Assembly: GCA_913060595.1 (NCBI GenBank)
Contig: CAJXSA010000187.1
Location: 1-7,377, forward strand
Source: an uncultured Ignavibacteria bacterium
Lineage (GTDB): Bacteria > Bacteroidota > Ignavibacteria > SZUA-365
Direction of reading: 5' to 3'
DNA: 7,377 nt
Shown here: positions 1 to 6,089 of the stretch, piece by piece
How the letters are laid out: each line of letters opens with the position of its first letter
Position numbering within the stretch: position 1 is the first letter of the stretch
Program-made: the position numbers and the translations under genes
The notes under the pieces: model-generated
What the model was told of the DNA's origin: nothing
The model's database searches: none
The model's input: the letters and a program-made list of their open reading frames with translations, nothing else

Positions 1-455
1 CCGGGGGAAAGGACGTTCTCTTCAGCAGTGACGGCAGCGGAGACTGGGAGCGGATTCCGCTTGACGAAGACATTACCGCCCTCGGTGTCGACCGAAACGG
101 CTACCTGCTCGTGGGCACTGCGCATGCCGGCATTTTTCGCAGCGCTGCATCAACGCTCAGTGCCGGCGACGCTGCGCCGCTGCCTGCCGCGCTCGCGATC
201 GACGACGTGTATCCACATCCCGCCCGTACGCGTCTGCCGCTGCGGATTTCCTGCCGGCTGCCGGTTGCCGTGACGGCGGAACTGTCGCTCACGGATGTCG
301 CGGGACGCCGTCTCGCGTTTGAAACACTGCGCGCCGACGATGCCGGTCGCGGGAACGCTGTTCTCGACATCTCCTCCCTCCCTTCAGGACCGTATTTCCT
401 CAGGCTCCGTTCCGGCACGCAGCAGAGCGTGCGACGTATTGTCGTGACCCGCTGA
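1..455 (+). CDS. C-terminal part of a T9SS-secreted protein with propeller-like repeats (5' end outside window)
   Basis: The reading frame is open from the window edge (first complete codon at 3) to TGA at 453-455, giving 150 visible residues. The first ~45 residues include the motifs SSDGSGDWERI, LGVDRNGYLLVGTAHAGIFRS. This 'observed value, then gives the visitor/host a tagged GxxFRS blade end' pattern is typical of BNR/two-component-propeller repeats in secreted Bacteroidota proteins. The last ~85 residues look like a T9SS type A sorting domain: a YPHP motif, DVAGRRL, the LPSGPYFLRLRSG core and a basic RRIVVTR end. Family knowledge predicts export by Sec, then passage through the outer membrane by the T9SS with removal of the tail. 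The function of the N-terminal part cannot be judged because it lies outside the window. The gene is convergent with the DUF4332-like gene, 91 bases away, and the hairpin at 492-525 lies between them. Confidence 0.85.
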   Translation, partial: GGKDVLFSSDGSGDWERIPLDEDITALGVDRNGYLLVGTAHAGIFRSAASTLSAGDAAPLPAALAIDDVYPHPARTRLPLRISCRLPVAVTAELSLTDVAGRRLAFETLRADDAGRGNAVLDISSLPSGPYFLRLRSGTQQSVRRIVVTR

Positions 456-491
456 CGGGCAGCGTCTCAGCTTCGTTTTCGTTTCCAGAAC

Positions 492-525
492 AAAAAAAGA
501 GCAGGCTGCGTATGCGGCCTGCTCT
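492..525 (-). terminator. Rho-independent terminator of the DUF2780/DUF4332 unit
   Basis: A perfect 9-bp stem pairs AGAGCAGGC (498-506) with GCCTGCTCT (517-525). The 10-nt loop can add two further pairs. Seven A residues at 492-498 lie to the left, so on the - strand the hairpin is followed by a T-run. It sits 21 bases past the stop of the DUF4332-like gene, as expected for its terminator. The + strand side has no T-run (CAGAATAAC), so it is a weaker terminator for the upstream + strand gene. Confidence 0.88.
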
Positions 526-546
526 CAGAATAACAACAGGGGGGGC

Positions 547-951
547 TCAGTAGGTGATCTTCCGGCCGAGTTCCTTGGCTTCCGTCACCCATTTCTCGAC
601 GACGGTGCCGGAGGGCACCGCACGGACGAGCTTCTTGCTCTCATTGACCTCCGCCATCTTCGTGGCGAGATTTTCCGCGTTGCGCTGCGCGAGCTCGGGC
701 ACCGTGTCGACACCAGCGGCCTCGAGCAGATCGGCGTATTCTTCCCCGACACCCTTGATGCGGAACAGGTCCGCCATGTTCACCCAGCGAAGGATCAGCT
801 TGTCGCTGATTCCCGCTGCGGCAACGATTTCCTTGCGTCCGGCCGGCGTGGCGCCTTTTTCAAGAAGCTGCTCGACCGTGCTGATACCAATACCGCCGAG
901 CTTCTCCGCGTACGCGGGACCGATGCCTTCGATTTCTGCAATTTTGCTCAT
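547..951 (-). CDS. DUF4332-like helix-hairpin-helix protein
   Basis: This encodes a 134-residue soluble protein with no signal peptide or membrane segment. It contains two copies of a helix-hairpin-helix-like unit. The first, IEGIGPAYAEKLGGIGI, spans about residues 7-23 and is followed by TVEQLLEKGA. The second, IKGVGEEYADLLEAAGV, spans about 65-81 and is followed by TVPELAQR. This duplicated I-x-G-[IV]-G-x-x-[YF]-A-x-x-L layout over ~130 residues matches the DUF4332 family. Related HhH units in other proteins bind DNA non-specifically, but the role of DUF4332 itself is not established. ATG at 949-951 is preceded by a good Shine-Dalgarno site (AGAAGGAA, 959-966), which fixes the start. The gene lies 44 bases behind the DUF2780-like gene on the same strand and ends just before the terminator at 492-525, so the two probably form one transcript. 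The assignment is from recalled family patterns, not a search. Confidence 0.85.
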   Translation of the reverse strand: MSKIAEIEGIGPAYAEKLGGIGISTVEQLLEKGATPAGRKEIVAAAGISDKLILRWVNMADLFRIKGVGEEYADLLEAAGVDTVPELAQRNAENLATKMAEVNESKKLVRAVPSGTVVEKWVTEAKELGRKITY

Positions 952-995
952 GTATGTGTTCCTTCTGACAGTGTGATGAATGAGAAAAAATTGAA

Positions 996-1376
996 TTACT
1001 TGAGTACGCCGGAGAGGAGGTTTTTCACGGTGTCGCCACCTTTCTGTCCGACGAAATCGAGAACGATGGGCAGGAATTTCTGAATCATGCCCGCGTCGAG
1101 TCCGAGCTTGTCAAAACCGCCGGCGAGCTTGGCAAGGTCACCGAGGTCACCGCCCCCGATGCTGGAAGCGAGGCCGCCGAGCATGCCGCCGATGCCGCCG
1201 CCTGAGGAAGGAGCGGCGTCGAGCAGTCCGTCCATGCCCGGGACGGCGTCCGCCACCTTCGCGAAATCACCGGCACCGAGCTTGTCCTTTGCAAGATTGA
1301 ACAGCAGTCCGGCGCCGCCCTTCGCCTGATCCTCTCCGATACCGAGCGATGACGTCAGTTGGGAAATGAGTTCCAT
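996..1376 (-). CDS. DUF2780-like (VcgC/VcgE) small protein
   Basis: This encodes a 126-residue protein of unknown function. The N-terminal helix region has ELISQLTSSLGIGEDQAKGG, then GAGLLFNLAKDKLGAGDF and VADAVPGMDGLLDAAP. That order of motifs (LGxxxxQAxGGxGxLL, then FxxVxxAVPGM) matches the DUF2780 family as I recall it. Residues ~58-78 form a glycine-rich linker. The C-terminal part (AGMIQKFLPIVLDFVGQKGG, ending VKNLLSGVLK) is probably helical. No signal peptide is evident. An ATG 51 bases upstream (1425-1427) would add 17 residues but has no ribosome site. The chosen ATG (1374-1376) has GAGAGGAG at 1386-1393 with a 9-base spacer to AGGAG. It is the first gene of the apparent two-gene unit with the DUF4332-like gene. 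The function is unknown, and the family call is moderately sure. Confidence 0.8.
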   Translation of the reverse strand: MELISQLTSSLGIGEDQAKGGAGLLFNLAKDKLGAGDFAKVADAVPGMDGLLDAAPSSGGGIGGMLGGLASSIGGGDLGDLAKLAGGFDKLGLDAGMIQKFLPIVLDFVGQKGGDTVKNLLSGVLK

Positions 1377-1638
1377 GTCGCAGTACTCCTCTCTATAAAA
1401 TGTTTTGTGTGCGGATAGACCTATCATTAAAAATACACGCAGCCCATGGCTAAAGTTCCCGCAGGCGGGTGATCGTCGGGGCAGCGGGACGCCGATCGTG
1501 CCGCAGCCTGCGGCACTCGGACAAAGAGGTCATGCCGGCATGCAAAGCGTCCGATGTTTTTCTATATTCCTTACCTGAGCATCCTGTTTTCCATCGATGT
1601 ATATCCATCCCGTCACGCTCTGTTCGGAGGTTTCTTCC
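1377..1638. promoter_or_regulatory. Divergent intergenic region with several inverted repeats
   Basis: This 262-base region separates the start of the - strand DUF2780-like gene from that of the + strand VCBS gene, so it must hold promoters for both. It contains four inverted repeats: GATAG-AC-CTATC (1414-1425), CCCGC-AG-GCGGG (1458-1469), GTGCCGCAG-C-CTGCGGCAC (1498-1516) and the perfect palindrome CATGCCGGCATG (1531-1542). AT-rich pockets at about 1394-1436 and 1555-1575 are the best places for the - and + strand promoters respectively. No sequence fits the Bacteroidota TAnnTTTG -7 box convincingly, so exact promoter positions are not claimed. The VCBS gene's Shine-Dalgarno site GGAGG lies at 1626-1630. 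Confidence 0.5.
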
Positions 1639-3567
1639 ATGCGCACCATCCTCGTTTCCTTGTTTCTCTGCCTGCTCACAACCACGTCTTTCGCCCAGGA
1701 CAGCACCTGGTTCCGCATTATTACGCAGGAGGTCGGACTCGGCGACGACGCCAAGGCGCTGCGCATCAACGCGGCCGATCTCAACGGTGATCATTACCCC
1801 GACATCACCGTCGTGCGCAATATCTACCGCCGCGGAGACATACGCGTGTATCTGAACGAGGCGAACAGCAGCGTCCCCCCGGCGCAGACGCCGCCGCGGC
1901 GTTTCACCGACTGGACCGCGCAGAGCGGAGTGAACGCGCATCCATCGCTGGACACGACGAAAAAGTCGGACTGCATTTCTTTCGGGGACATGGACAATGA
2001 CGGTGATCTCGACCTGATCAACGGCGTGTGGATGTACCGCGACAACATCCCCTTCAAGGAAGACCGCACCGAAGTGCTGCTCAACGACGGCAACGCCGTG
2101 TTCACGCATGTGGAAAACGATGGTATGGAGGCGCTGGTGGACGAGGCGGACCCGCAGTGGGCGCTCAGCTGTTCCGGTTTTTCGTATCTCGATTATGATC
2201 TTGACGGCATTCTCGATGTGTACGTCGCCGCGTACTGGCGCACGCCGAACGGACCGTTCCACCCCGACCGTCTCATGAAAGGCAACGGTGACGGCACGTT
2301 TGCGAACGTGTCGCAGGAAGCGCGTGTGTCCGCGGCGTGGCCCATGCAGGGCGCATCGGTCACGGACTGGAACAACGACGGCTGGCAGGACGTGATGACC
2401 TCCCCGTACTGCCGCTCGAACGGCAGCCTGCTGCGCAACGAGCAGGACGGAAAGTTCCGCGACGTCGGTCCCATGGTCGGGTACAACGCACGGAAAATGC
2501 AGGGCGACAACGGGCAGAATCTCTGTCAATGGGGCGCCTACCCGTACGATTACGACAACGACAGCGACATGGACGTCCTGCAGGTGCTGGTGCACGGCGG
2601 ACTCAACAGCGGCGAAGGACGCACGACCATCGCGACCAATCTCGGTCCCGCGGAAGACTACGACCTCGTGCAGGAACTCGGCCGCCTGCATCGCAGCGAC
2701 CCGCAGTCCTATCACCTCGGCAACATGGACGCCCAGTGGCTGGACATGAATAACGACATGCTCGCCGACATCGTCATCACCGAGTGCGAATACCTCGACG
2801 CCACCGACCGCCCATTCTTCTACTTGCAGGGCGCGGATCACCAGTTCTACGATATCACGCCGGAACTCGGCCTGGTCGGGAAAATCCGCAGTCCGCATTC
2901 GCTCGAGGCGCTGGATTACGACCGCGACGGCGACTACGACCTGGTGATGAACTCGAACCACTTCTCCGCACAGGGCAACACCGACCGCGCCGACCTGGTC
3001 TTTCTCGAGAACCGCATCGGGAATCAGAACAACTGGATCGGCGTGCAGCTCACCGGTCCCGCGGGCGTGAACCGCACGGCTGTGGGCGCGCGCGTGTTCG
3101 TCTACGCCGGCGGCGTGCGACAGATGCGCGAGGTGCAGGCGGGACGCGGACATTTTTCCGGTCAGCAGCCGCTGGAGCTGCTCTTCGGCCTCGGACAGAG
3201 TCCGGTGGTCGACAGCATCGTCGTGCGCTGGCCGCGGCAGCCCTTCGCGCACAGCACGCTGACGGACGTGCCGGTCAACCAGTACGTGGACATCGACGGC
3301 ACCGTGCTCGCGGCGGGCACTGCGCCCGCTGCCGGGGACCTTACTCTTGACATCTATCCGCAGCCGGTGCGCGACGTGCTGCAGCTGCGCAGCAACGCCG
3401 GTCCCGATGCCCGCGTGGAACTGTTCAACGCGCTCGGACAGCGCGTGTACACCGGCGCCGCATCGGCTGCATGGATCGACGTACAGGGACTGCAGCCCGG
3501 ACTGTACCTGCTGCGACTGCAGAGCGGGAGCCAGCTGCGCACGCGCCGCGTGTGCGTCGTTCGCTGA
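1639..3567 (+). CDS. Secreted VCBS/FG-GAP repeat protein with ASPIC/UnbV domain and T9SS sorting domain
   Basis: This encodes a 642-residue CRTAC1-like exported protein. Residues 1-20 are a signal peptide (MRT, hydrophobic core LVSLFLCLL, cut after SFAQ). Seven D-x-[DN]-x-[DN]-type calcium-loop motifs follow at about 47-55, 117-125, 185-193, 243-251, 304-312, 369-377 and 426-434 (for example DMDNDGDLD, DYDRDGDYD). These suggest a seven-bladed FG-GAP/VCBS propeller. Residues ~465-551 match an ASPIC/UnbV domain (NWIGVQLTG, VGARVFVYAGG, QAGRGHFSGQQPLELLFGLG, VRWP). Residues ~568-642 are a T9SS type A tail (IYPQPVRD, NALGQRVYTG, LQPGLYLLRLQSG, ending RRVCVVR). ATG 1639 was chosen because the signal peptide begins there and GGAGG (1626-1630) sits 8 bases before it. 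An in-frame ATG at 1597 would add 14 non-signal residues. The likely location is the cell surface or the medium. The substrate or partner is unknown. Confidence 0.95.
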   Translation: MRTILVSLFLCLLTTTSFAQDSTWFRIITQEVGLGDDAKALRINAADLNGDHYPDITVVRNIYRRGDIRVYLNEANSSVPPAQTPPRRFTDWTAQSGVNAHPSLDTTKKSDCISFGDMDNDGDLDLINGVWMYRDNIPFKEDRTEVLLNDGNAVFTHVENDGMEALVDEADPQWALSCSGFSYLDYDLDGILDVYVAAYWRTPNGPFHPDRLMKGNGDGTFANVSQEARVSAAWPMQGASVTDWNNDGWQDVMTSPYCRSNGSLLRNEQDGKFRDVGPMVGYNARKMQGDNGQNLCQWGAYPYDYDNDSDMDVLQVLVHGGLNSGEGRTTIATNLGPAEDYDLVQELGRLHRSDPQSYHLGNMDAQWLDMNNDMLADIVITECEYLDATDRPFFYLQGADHQFYDITPELGLVGKIRSPHSLEALDYDRDGDYDLVMNSNHFSAQGNTDRADLVFLENRIGNQNNWIGVQLTGPAGVNRTAVGARVFVYAGGVRQMREVQAGRGHFSGQQPLELLFGLGQSPVVDSIVVRWPRQPFAHSTLTDVPVNQYVDIDGTVLAAGTAPAAGDLTLDIYPQPVRDVLQLRSNAGPDARVELFNALGQRVYTGAASAAWIDVQGLQPGLYLLRLQSGSQLRTRRVCVVR

Positions 3568-3571
3568 TCAC

Positions 3572-3584
3572 GGCGCTGAGCGCC
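3572..3584. terminator. Short GC hairpin between convergent genes (weak terminator candidate)
   Basis: GGCGCTGAGCGCC is an inverted repeat that folds as a 5-bp GC stem with a 3-base loop. It occupies most of the 27 bases between the stop of the VCBS gene and the stop of the ExbB-like gene. Neither side has a T-run, so it does not meet the rule for an intrinsic terminator. It may still slow polymerase on both strands. Confidence 0.3.
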
Positions 3585-3594
3585 ACGCACGCAT

Positions 3595-3972
3595 TCAGGC
3601 CTGCGCCTCTCCGCCGCGCCGATGCGTGATGGCGCGGAGAAGCAGCCAGAGCAGGGCGGCGATGACCAGGATGTAGAATCCCAGCAGCGTCGTATTGAAT
3701 GATATCAGTATCCCCTCCGCCACGATGGAAGGCGAAATCGCCGTTGCTTTCAGTATGGCCGTCGCAGCGGAATAGAGTCCGGTGAGCTGTGCGATGATCC
3801 CGAGCAGCAATGCGGTGATCCCGAGGTACAGCACGGTGTTGATCTGTGCGGGCTGCGCGGGCTGTCCCGATAAACTGCGGCGCGCACGCCAGGCAGTGAG
3901 CAGAACGACAGCGGCCCCGATGAGCAGAATCAGATACATGAACGGTCCCCCGTTTGCGATGAAGCTTCCCAT
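3595..3972 (-). CDS. Minimal MotA/TolQ/ExbB-like membrane protein
   Basis: This encodes 125 residues with three predicted membrane segments: about 11-29 (FMYLILLIGAAVVLLTAW), 47-67 (VLYLGITALLLGIIAQL) and 92-113 (ending AALLWLLLR). The start MGSFIANGGPFMY, the second-segment LLLGIIAQLTGLYSA and the SPSIVAEGILISFNTTLLGF lead into the third segment all follow the MotA/TolQ/ExbB pattern. In that family they form the pentameric part of proton-driven inner-membrane motors. The protein is much shorter than ExbB or TolQ (~230 residues) because the cytoplasmic loop after segment 1 is only ~18 residues. The conserved Glu of ExbB segment 3 appears replaced by Ile 90, while a Thr (95) is kept. ATG 3970-3972 has AAGGAG at 3979-3984 with a 6-base spacer. 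An in-frame ATG at 4036-4038 with GGAGG (4043-4047, 4-base spacer) would add 22 residues and is a real alternative. No ExbD-like gene is adjacent. Confidence 0.75.
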   Translation of the reverse strand: MGSFIANGGPFMYLILLIGAAVVLLTAWRARRSLSGQPAQPAQINTVLYLGITALLLGIIAQLTGLYSAATAILKATAISPSIVAEGILISFNTTLLGFYILVIAALLWLLLRAITHRRGGEAQA

Positions 3973-4252
3973 GGCGCTCTCCTTGAATGATGGTGCATAG
4001 AGTGGATTGCTTACCAGTGTCTGCGGTATCGTGGACATATGTCCTCCGACCAGTGGTACATCTGCCGGCAAAGTACCGCATCGCATGCGCCGTGTGGAAG
4101 AATTGCGCCGGGAGACGCAAAACTGCAGATCGGGCGCAGAGACCTGGCGATGACGGGCGTTCGGGCGCAGCGCGGCGGGCCTTCGTCGACGAAATCGCGC
4201 CGCCTGTCGCAATACTTCCCCAGCTGCATCCGCAAACGGTAGATTGACCACG
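3973..4252. promoter_or_regulatory. Divergent intergenic region between ExbB-like gene and kinase, with palindrome
   Basis: This 280-base stretch lies between two divergent starts; part of it may code if the ExbB-like gene begins at 4038. TTCGTCGACGAA (4182-4193) is a perfect 12-base palindrome ending 59 bases before the kinase ATG, a plausible operator position. A second weak repeat, TTGCG-8 nt-CGCAA, lies at 4103-4120. No -33/-7 promoter pair of the Bacteroidota type was recognised. Open frames crossing this stretch on either strand look like arginine-rich shadows. Confidence 0.4.
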
Positions 4253-5359
4253 ATGCATGACCGGTCGATACATACGGACACGGCGGACCGCGGTGTGACG
4301 GCGCTTCTCCTTCGCATCGGACTGCACCTCTTGTTCTGGCTCGCGGCCATGGGCATCTCCTACCTGTTCTACGCGCGCCTGCTCGAAAGCGGTGAGGCCG
4401 CGCTTTTTGTGCTCCTGTACACCCTGCCTGTGTACGTCGCCGCGGTGTATGTGACCACCGGAATCACCATACCCCGCGCCCTGCTTCCCCGCCGCTACGG
4501 GCGCGTTTTTTTCTACGTCGCCTACACCGTGCTCGGCATTTTTTTCGTCGAGATGCTGCTATCCCTCCTCCTTCTGCTCGATGCCGTGCCGATCCCGCAT
4601 CTTGCGGGCTATGAGCCGCCCCGGAATGCGATTGATATCGTCCTGCTCTCCACCGGGGTGTACGTCGTCACGCTCATGGCGTCCGTGCTGTCCCTTCTTC
4701 GGCACTGGTACGCGTCCGACCGTCGCACGCAGCGGCTGCGGCAGGAGCGGCTGACCGCAGAACTGGCCATGCTGCGCTCGCAGGTGCACCCGCACTTTCT
4801 TTTCAACACGCTCAACAACCTGTACGCGCTCACGCTGCAGAAATCCGACCGGGCGCCGGAAGTCGTGCTGAAACTGTCGGAGCTGCTGGACTACATGCTG
4901 TACGAGAGCCGCGCCGACACCGTCCCTGTCGAACGCGAAGCCACGCTTCTCACGCATTACCTCGATCTCGAACGCATGCGGCACGGACCCGGCGTGCGCA
5001 TCGACTGGCGGAGCGACCTGCAGGTTCCGCAGCGCATCATCCCGCTGCTTCTCCTGCCGCTGGTGGAAAACTGCTTCAAGCACGGGGTGTCCCGCAGCGG
5101 CGAGGGAGCCTGGGTGGAGCTTGCACTTTCCTCCACATCTTCGGACATTCTCTTCACGGCGCGGAACAGTCTTCCCGCCGGCGGCGCGGAGCCCGCGACC
5201 GTAACCGAGAACGACAGTGGCGGGATCGGACTGCGCAACGTGCAGGAACGCCTGCGCCTGCATTACGCCGGGCGCAGCAGTTTTTCCGCGGAGATCCGTG
5301 ATGGCGTCTATGACGTTCGTCTCTCCATATCATTTCTGACATTCACCGCTTCGGACTGA
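4253..5359 (+). CDS. LytS-type sensor histidine kinase (His_kinase family)
   Basis: This encodes a 368-residue inner-membrane sensor kinase. About four hydrophobic segments occupy residues ~15-150 (around LLFWLAAMGISYLFY, FVLLYTLPVYVAAVYV, VFFYVAYTVLGIFFV and IVLLSTGVYVVTLMA). A helical linker (RRTQRLRQERLTAELAMLRS) leads to the His_kinase (PF06580-type) box QVHPHFLFNTLNNLYAL. The expected phosphorylated His is the one before FLFN, about residue 181. The ATPase part shows an N-box (LVENCFKHG, ~270-278) and a G-box (GGIGLRNVQERLRLHY, ~323-338). There is no separate ligand-binding domain, so the signal is probably sensed in or near the membrane; it is unknown. The start is uncertain. ATG 4253 has only a weak ribosome site, and an in-frame TTG at 4244 would add three residues. 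The stop codon TGA shares its A with the ATG of the response regulator, which is its evident partner. Confidence 0.96.
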   Translation: MHDRSIHTDTADRGVTALLLRIGLHLLFWLAAMGISYLFYARLLESGEAALFVLLYTLPVYVAAVYVTTGITIPRALLPRRYGRVFFYVAYTVLGIFFVEMLLSLLLLLDAVPIPHLAGYEPPRNAIDIVLLSTGVYVVTLMASVLSLLRHWYASDRRTQRLRQERLTAELAMLRSQVHPHFLFNTLNNLYALTLQKSDRAPEVVLKLSELLDYMLYESRADTVPVEREATLLTHYLDLERMRHGPGVRIDWRSDLQVPQRIIPLLLLPLVENCFKHGVSRSGEGAWVELALSSTSSDILFTARNSLPAGGAEPATVTENDSGGIGLRNVQERLRLHYAGRSSFSAEIRDGVYDVRLSISFLTFTASD

Positions 5360-6081
5360 TGATGCGTACCCGCTGTATGGTTGTCGACGACGAACCCCTG
5401 GCGATCGAAGTGCTCGCCGCGCATATCGCACGCGTCGATACGCTGGAACTCGTCTCCCGCTGCGGATCTGCGGACGACGCGTTCGGCGCGCTGCAGCGAG
5501 GCGACGTGGACCTGCTCTTCCTCGATATCGAGATGCCCGGACTCAGCGGCATCGGACTGCTCCGCTCCCTGCGGCATCCGCCGGCGGTGATCATCACCAC
5601 CGCGCACCGTGACTACGCCGTCGAGGGGTATGAACTCGACGTCACCGACTACCTTCTCAAGCCGGTTTCCTTCGAGCGTTTTCTGCGCGCCGTCGAGAAG
5701 TACCACGGACAGCGTCCGCGGCACGAAACGGCGCTGCCAGTGCAGGATGCGGGCGGCGAGCGTTTCCTCCTGCTCCGTGCCGATCGTAAAACGCACAAGA
5801 TTCCTTTCGATGCGATCCTTTACGCAGAGAGCCTGAAAGATTACGTGCGCGTGCGCACGAAAGAAGGCAGCGTCACCGCGCGCCTCTCGATGAGCGCACT
5901 CGAAGAGCTTCTTCCCTCCGGACGTTTCCTGCGCATCCATCGCGGCTGCATCGCCGCCCTCGCCCATATCGACGCCTTCACCTCGCACAGCGTGGAGATC
6001 GGCAGCCACGAGCTGACCATCGGACGCAATTACCGCAGTGCCGTGCTGCGTGCCCTGCACGCGGATCCGGATCTTCCATAG
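5359..6081 (+). CDS. LytTR-family response regulator (LytR/AlgR type)
   Basis: This encodes a 240-residue transcription regulator. Residues ~4-118 are a receiver domain: acidic pair D10/D11 (VVDDEPLA), phospho-acceptor D56 (LLFLDIEMPGLSG), switch T81 (IITTAHRDYAVEGY) and K101 (DYLLKPVSFERF). All conserved catalytic positions are present. Residues ~135-236 are a LytTR DNA-binding domain, with ILYAESLKDYVRVRT and the signature FLRIHRGCIAALAHID near its middle, then IGRNYRSAV. Phosphorylation by the adjacent LytS-type kinase should control binding, normally to paired direct repeats. The ATG at 5359 overlaps the kinase stop (TGATG) and lacks a clear Shine-Dalgarno site, so translation is probably coupled. 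A second ATG follows immediately at 5362. The targets are unknown. The sirtuin downstream, the divergent ExbB-like gene and the pair itself are natural candidates, by proximity only. Confidence 0.97.
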   Translation: MMRTRCMVVDDEPLAIEVLAAHIARVDTLELVSRCGSADDAFGALQRGDVDLLFLDIEMPGLSGIGLLRSLRHPPAVIITTAHRDYAVEGYELDVTDYLLKPVSFERFLRAVEKYHGQRPRHETALPVQDAGGERFLLLRADRKTHKIPFDAILYAESLKDYVRVRTKEGSVTARLSMSALEELLPSGRFLRIHRGCIAALAHIDAFTSHSVEIGSHELTIGRNYRSAVLRALHADPDLP

Positions 6082-6089
6082 GTATCACC

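Noticed and set aside
539..545. Run of seven G, possible phase-variation tract
   Set aside because: It lies just outside the DUF4332-like stop codon, so slippage would not change a protein; it is too short to be persuasive as a promoter-spacing switch.
1377..1427. 17-residue N-terminal extension of the DUF2780-like protein
   Set aside because: The upstream ATG has no ribosome site, and the later ATG has a strong one and begins the family-like sequence.
1450..3252. 600-codon open frame on the - strand
   Set aside because: It is antisense to the VCBS gene. Its Val/His/Arg-rich product is what GC-ending codons of the real gene give in reverse, and it has no domain or signal peptide.
3425..4327. 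300-codon open frame on the - strand
   Set aside because: It crosses the end of the VCBS gene, the ExbB-like gene and the intergenic region in a different frame. The product is Arg/Ala/His-rich with no recognisable motif.
4559..5263. 234-codon open frame on the - strand
   Set aside because: It is antisense to the histidine kinase, whose motifs are intact; the product is low-complexity and has no family resemblance.
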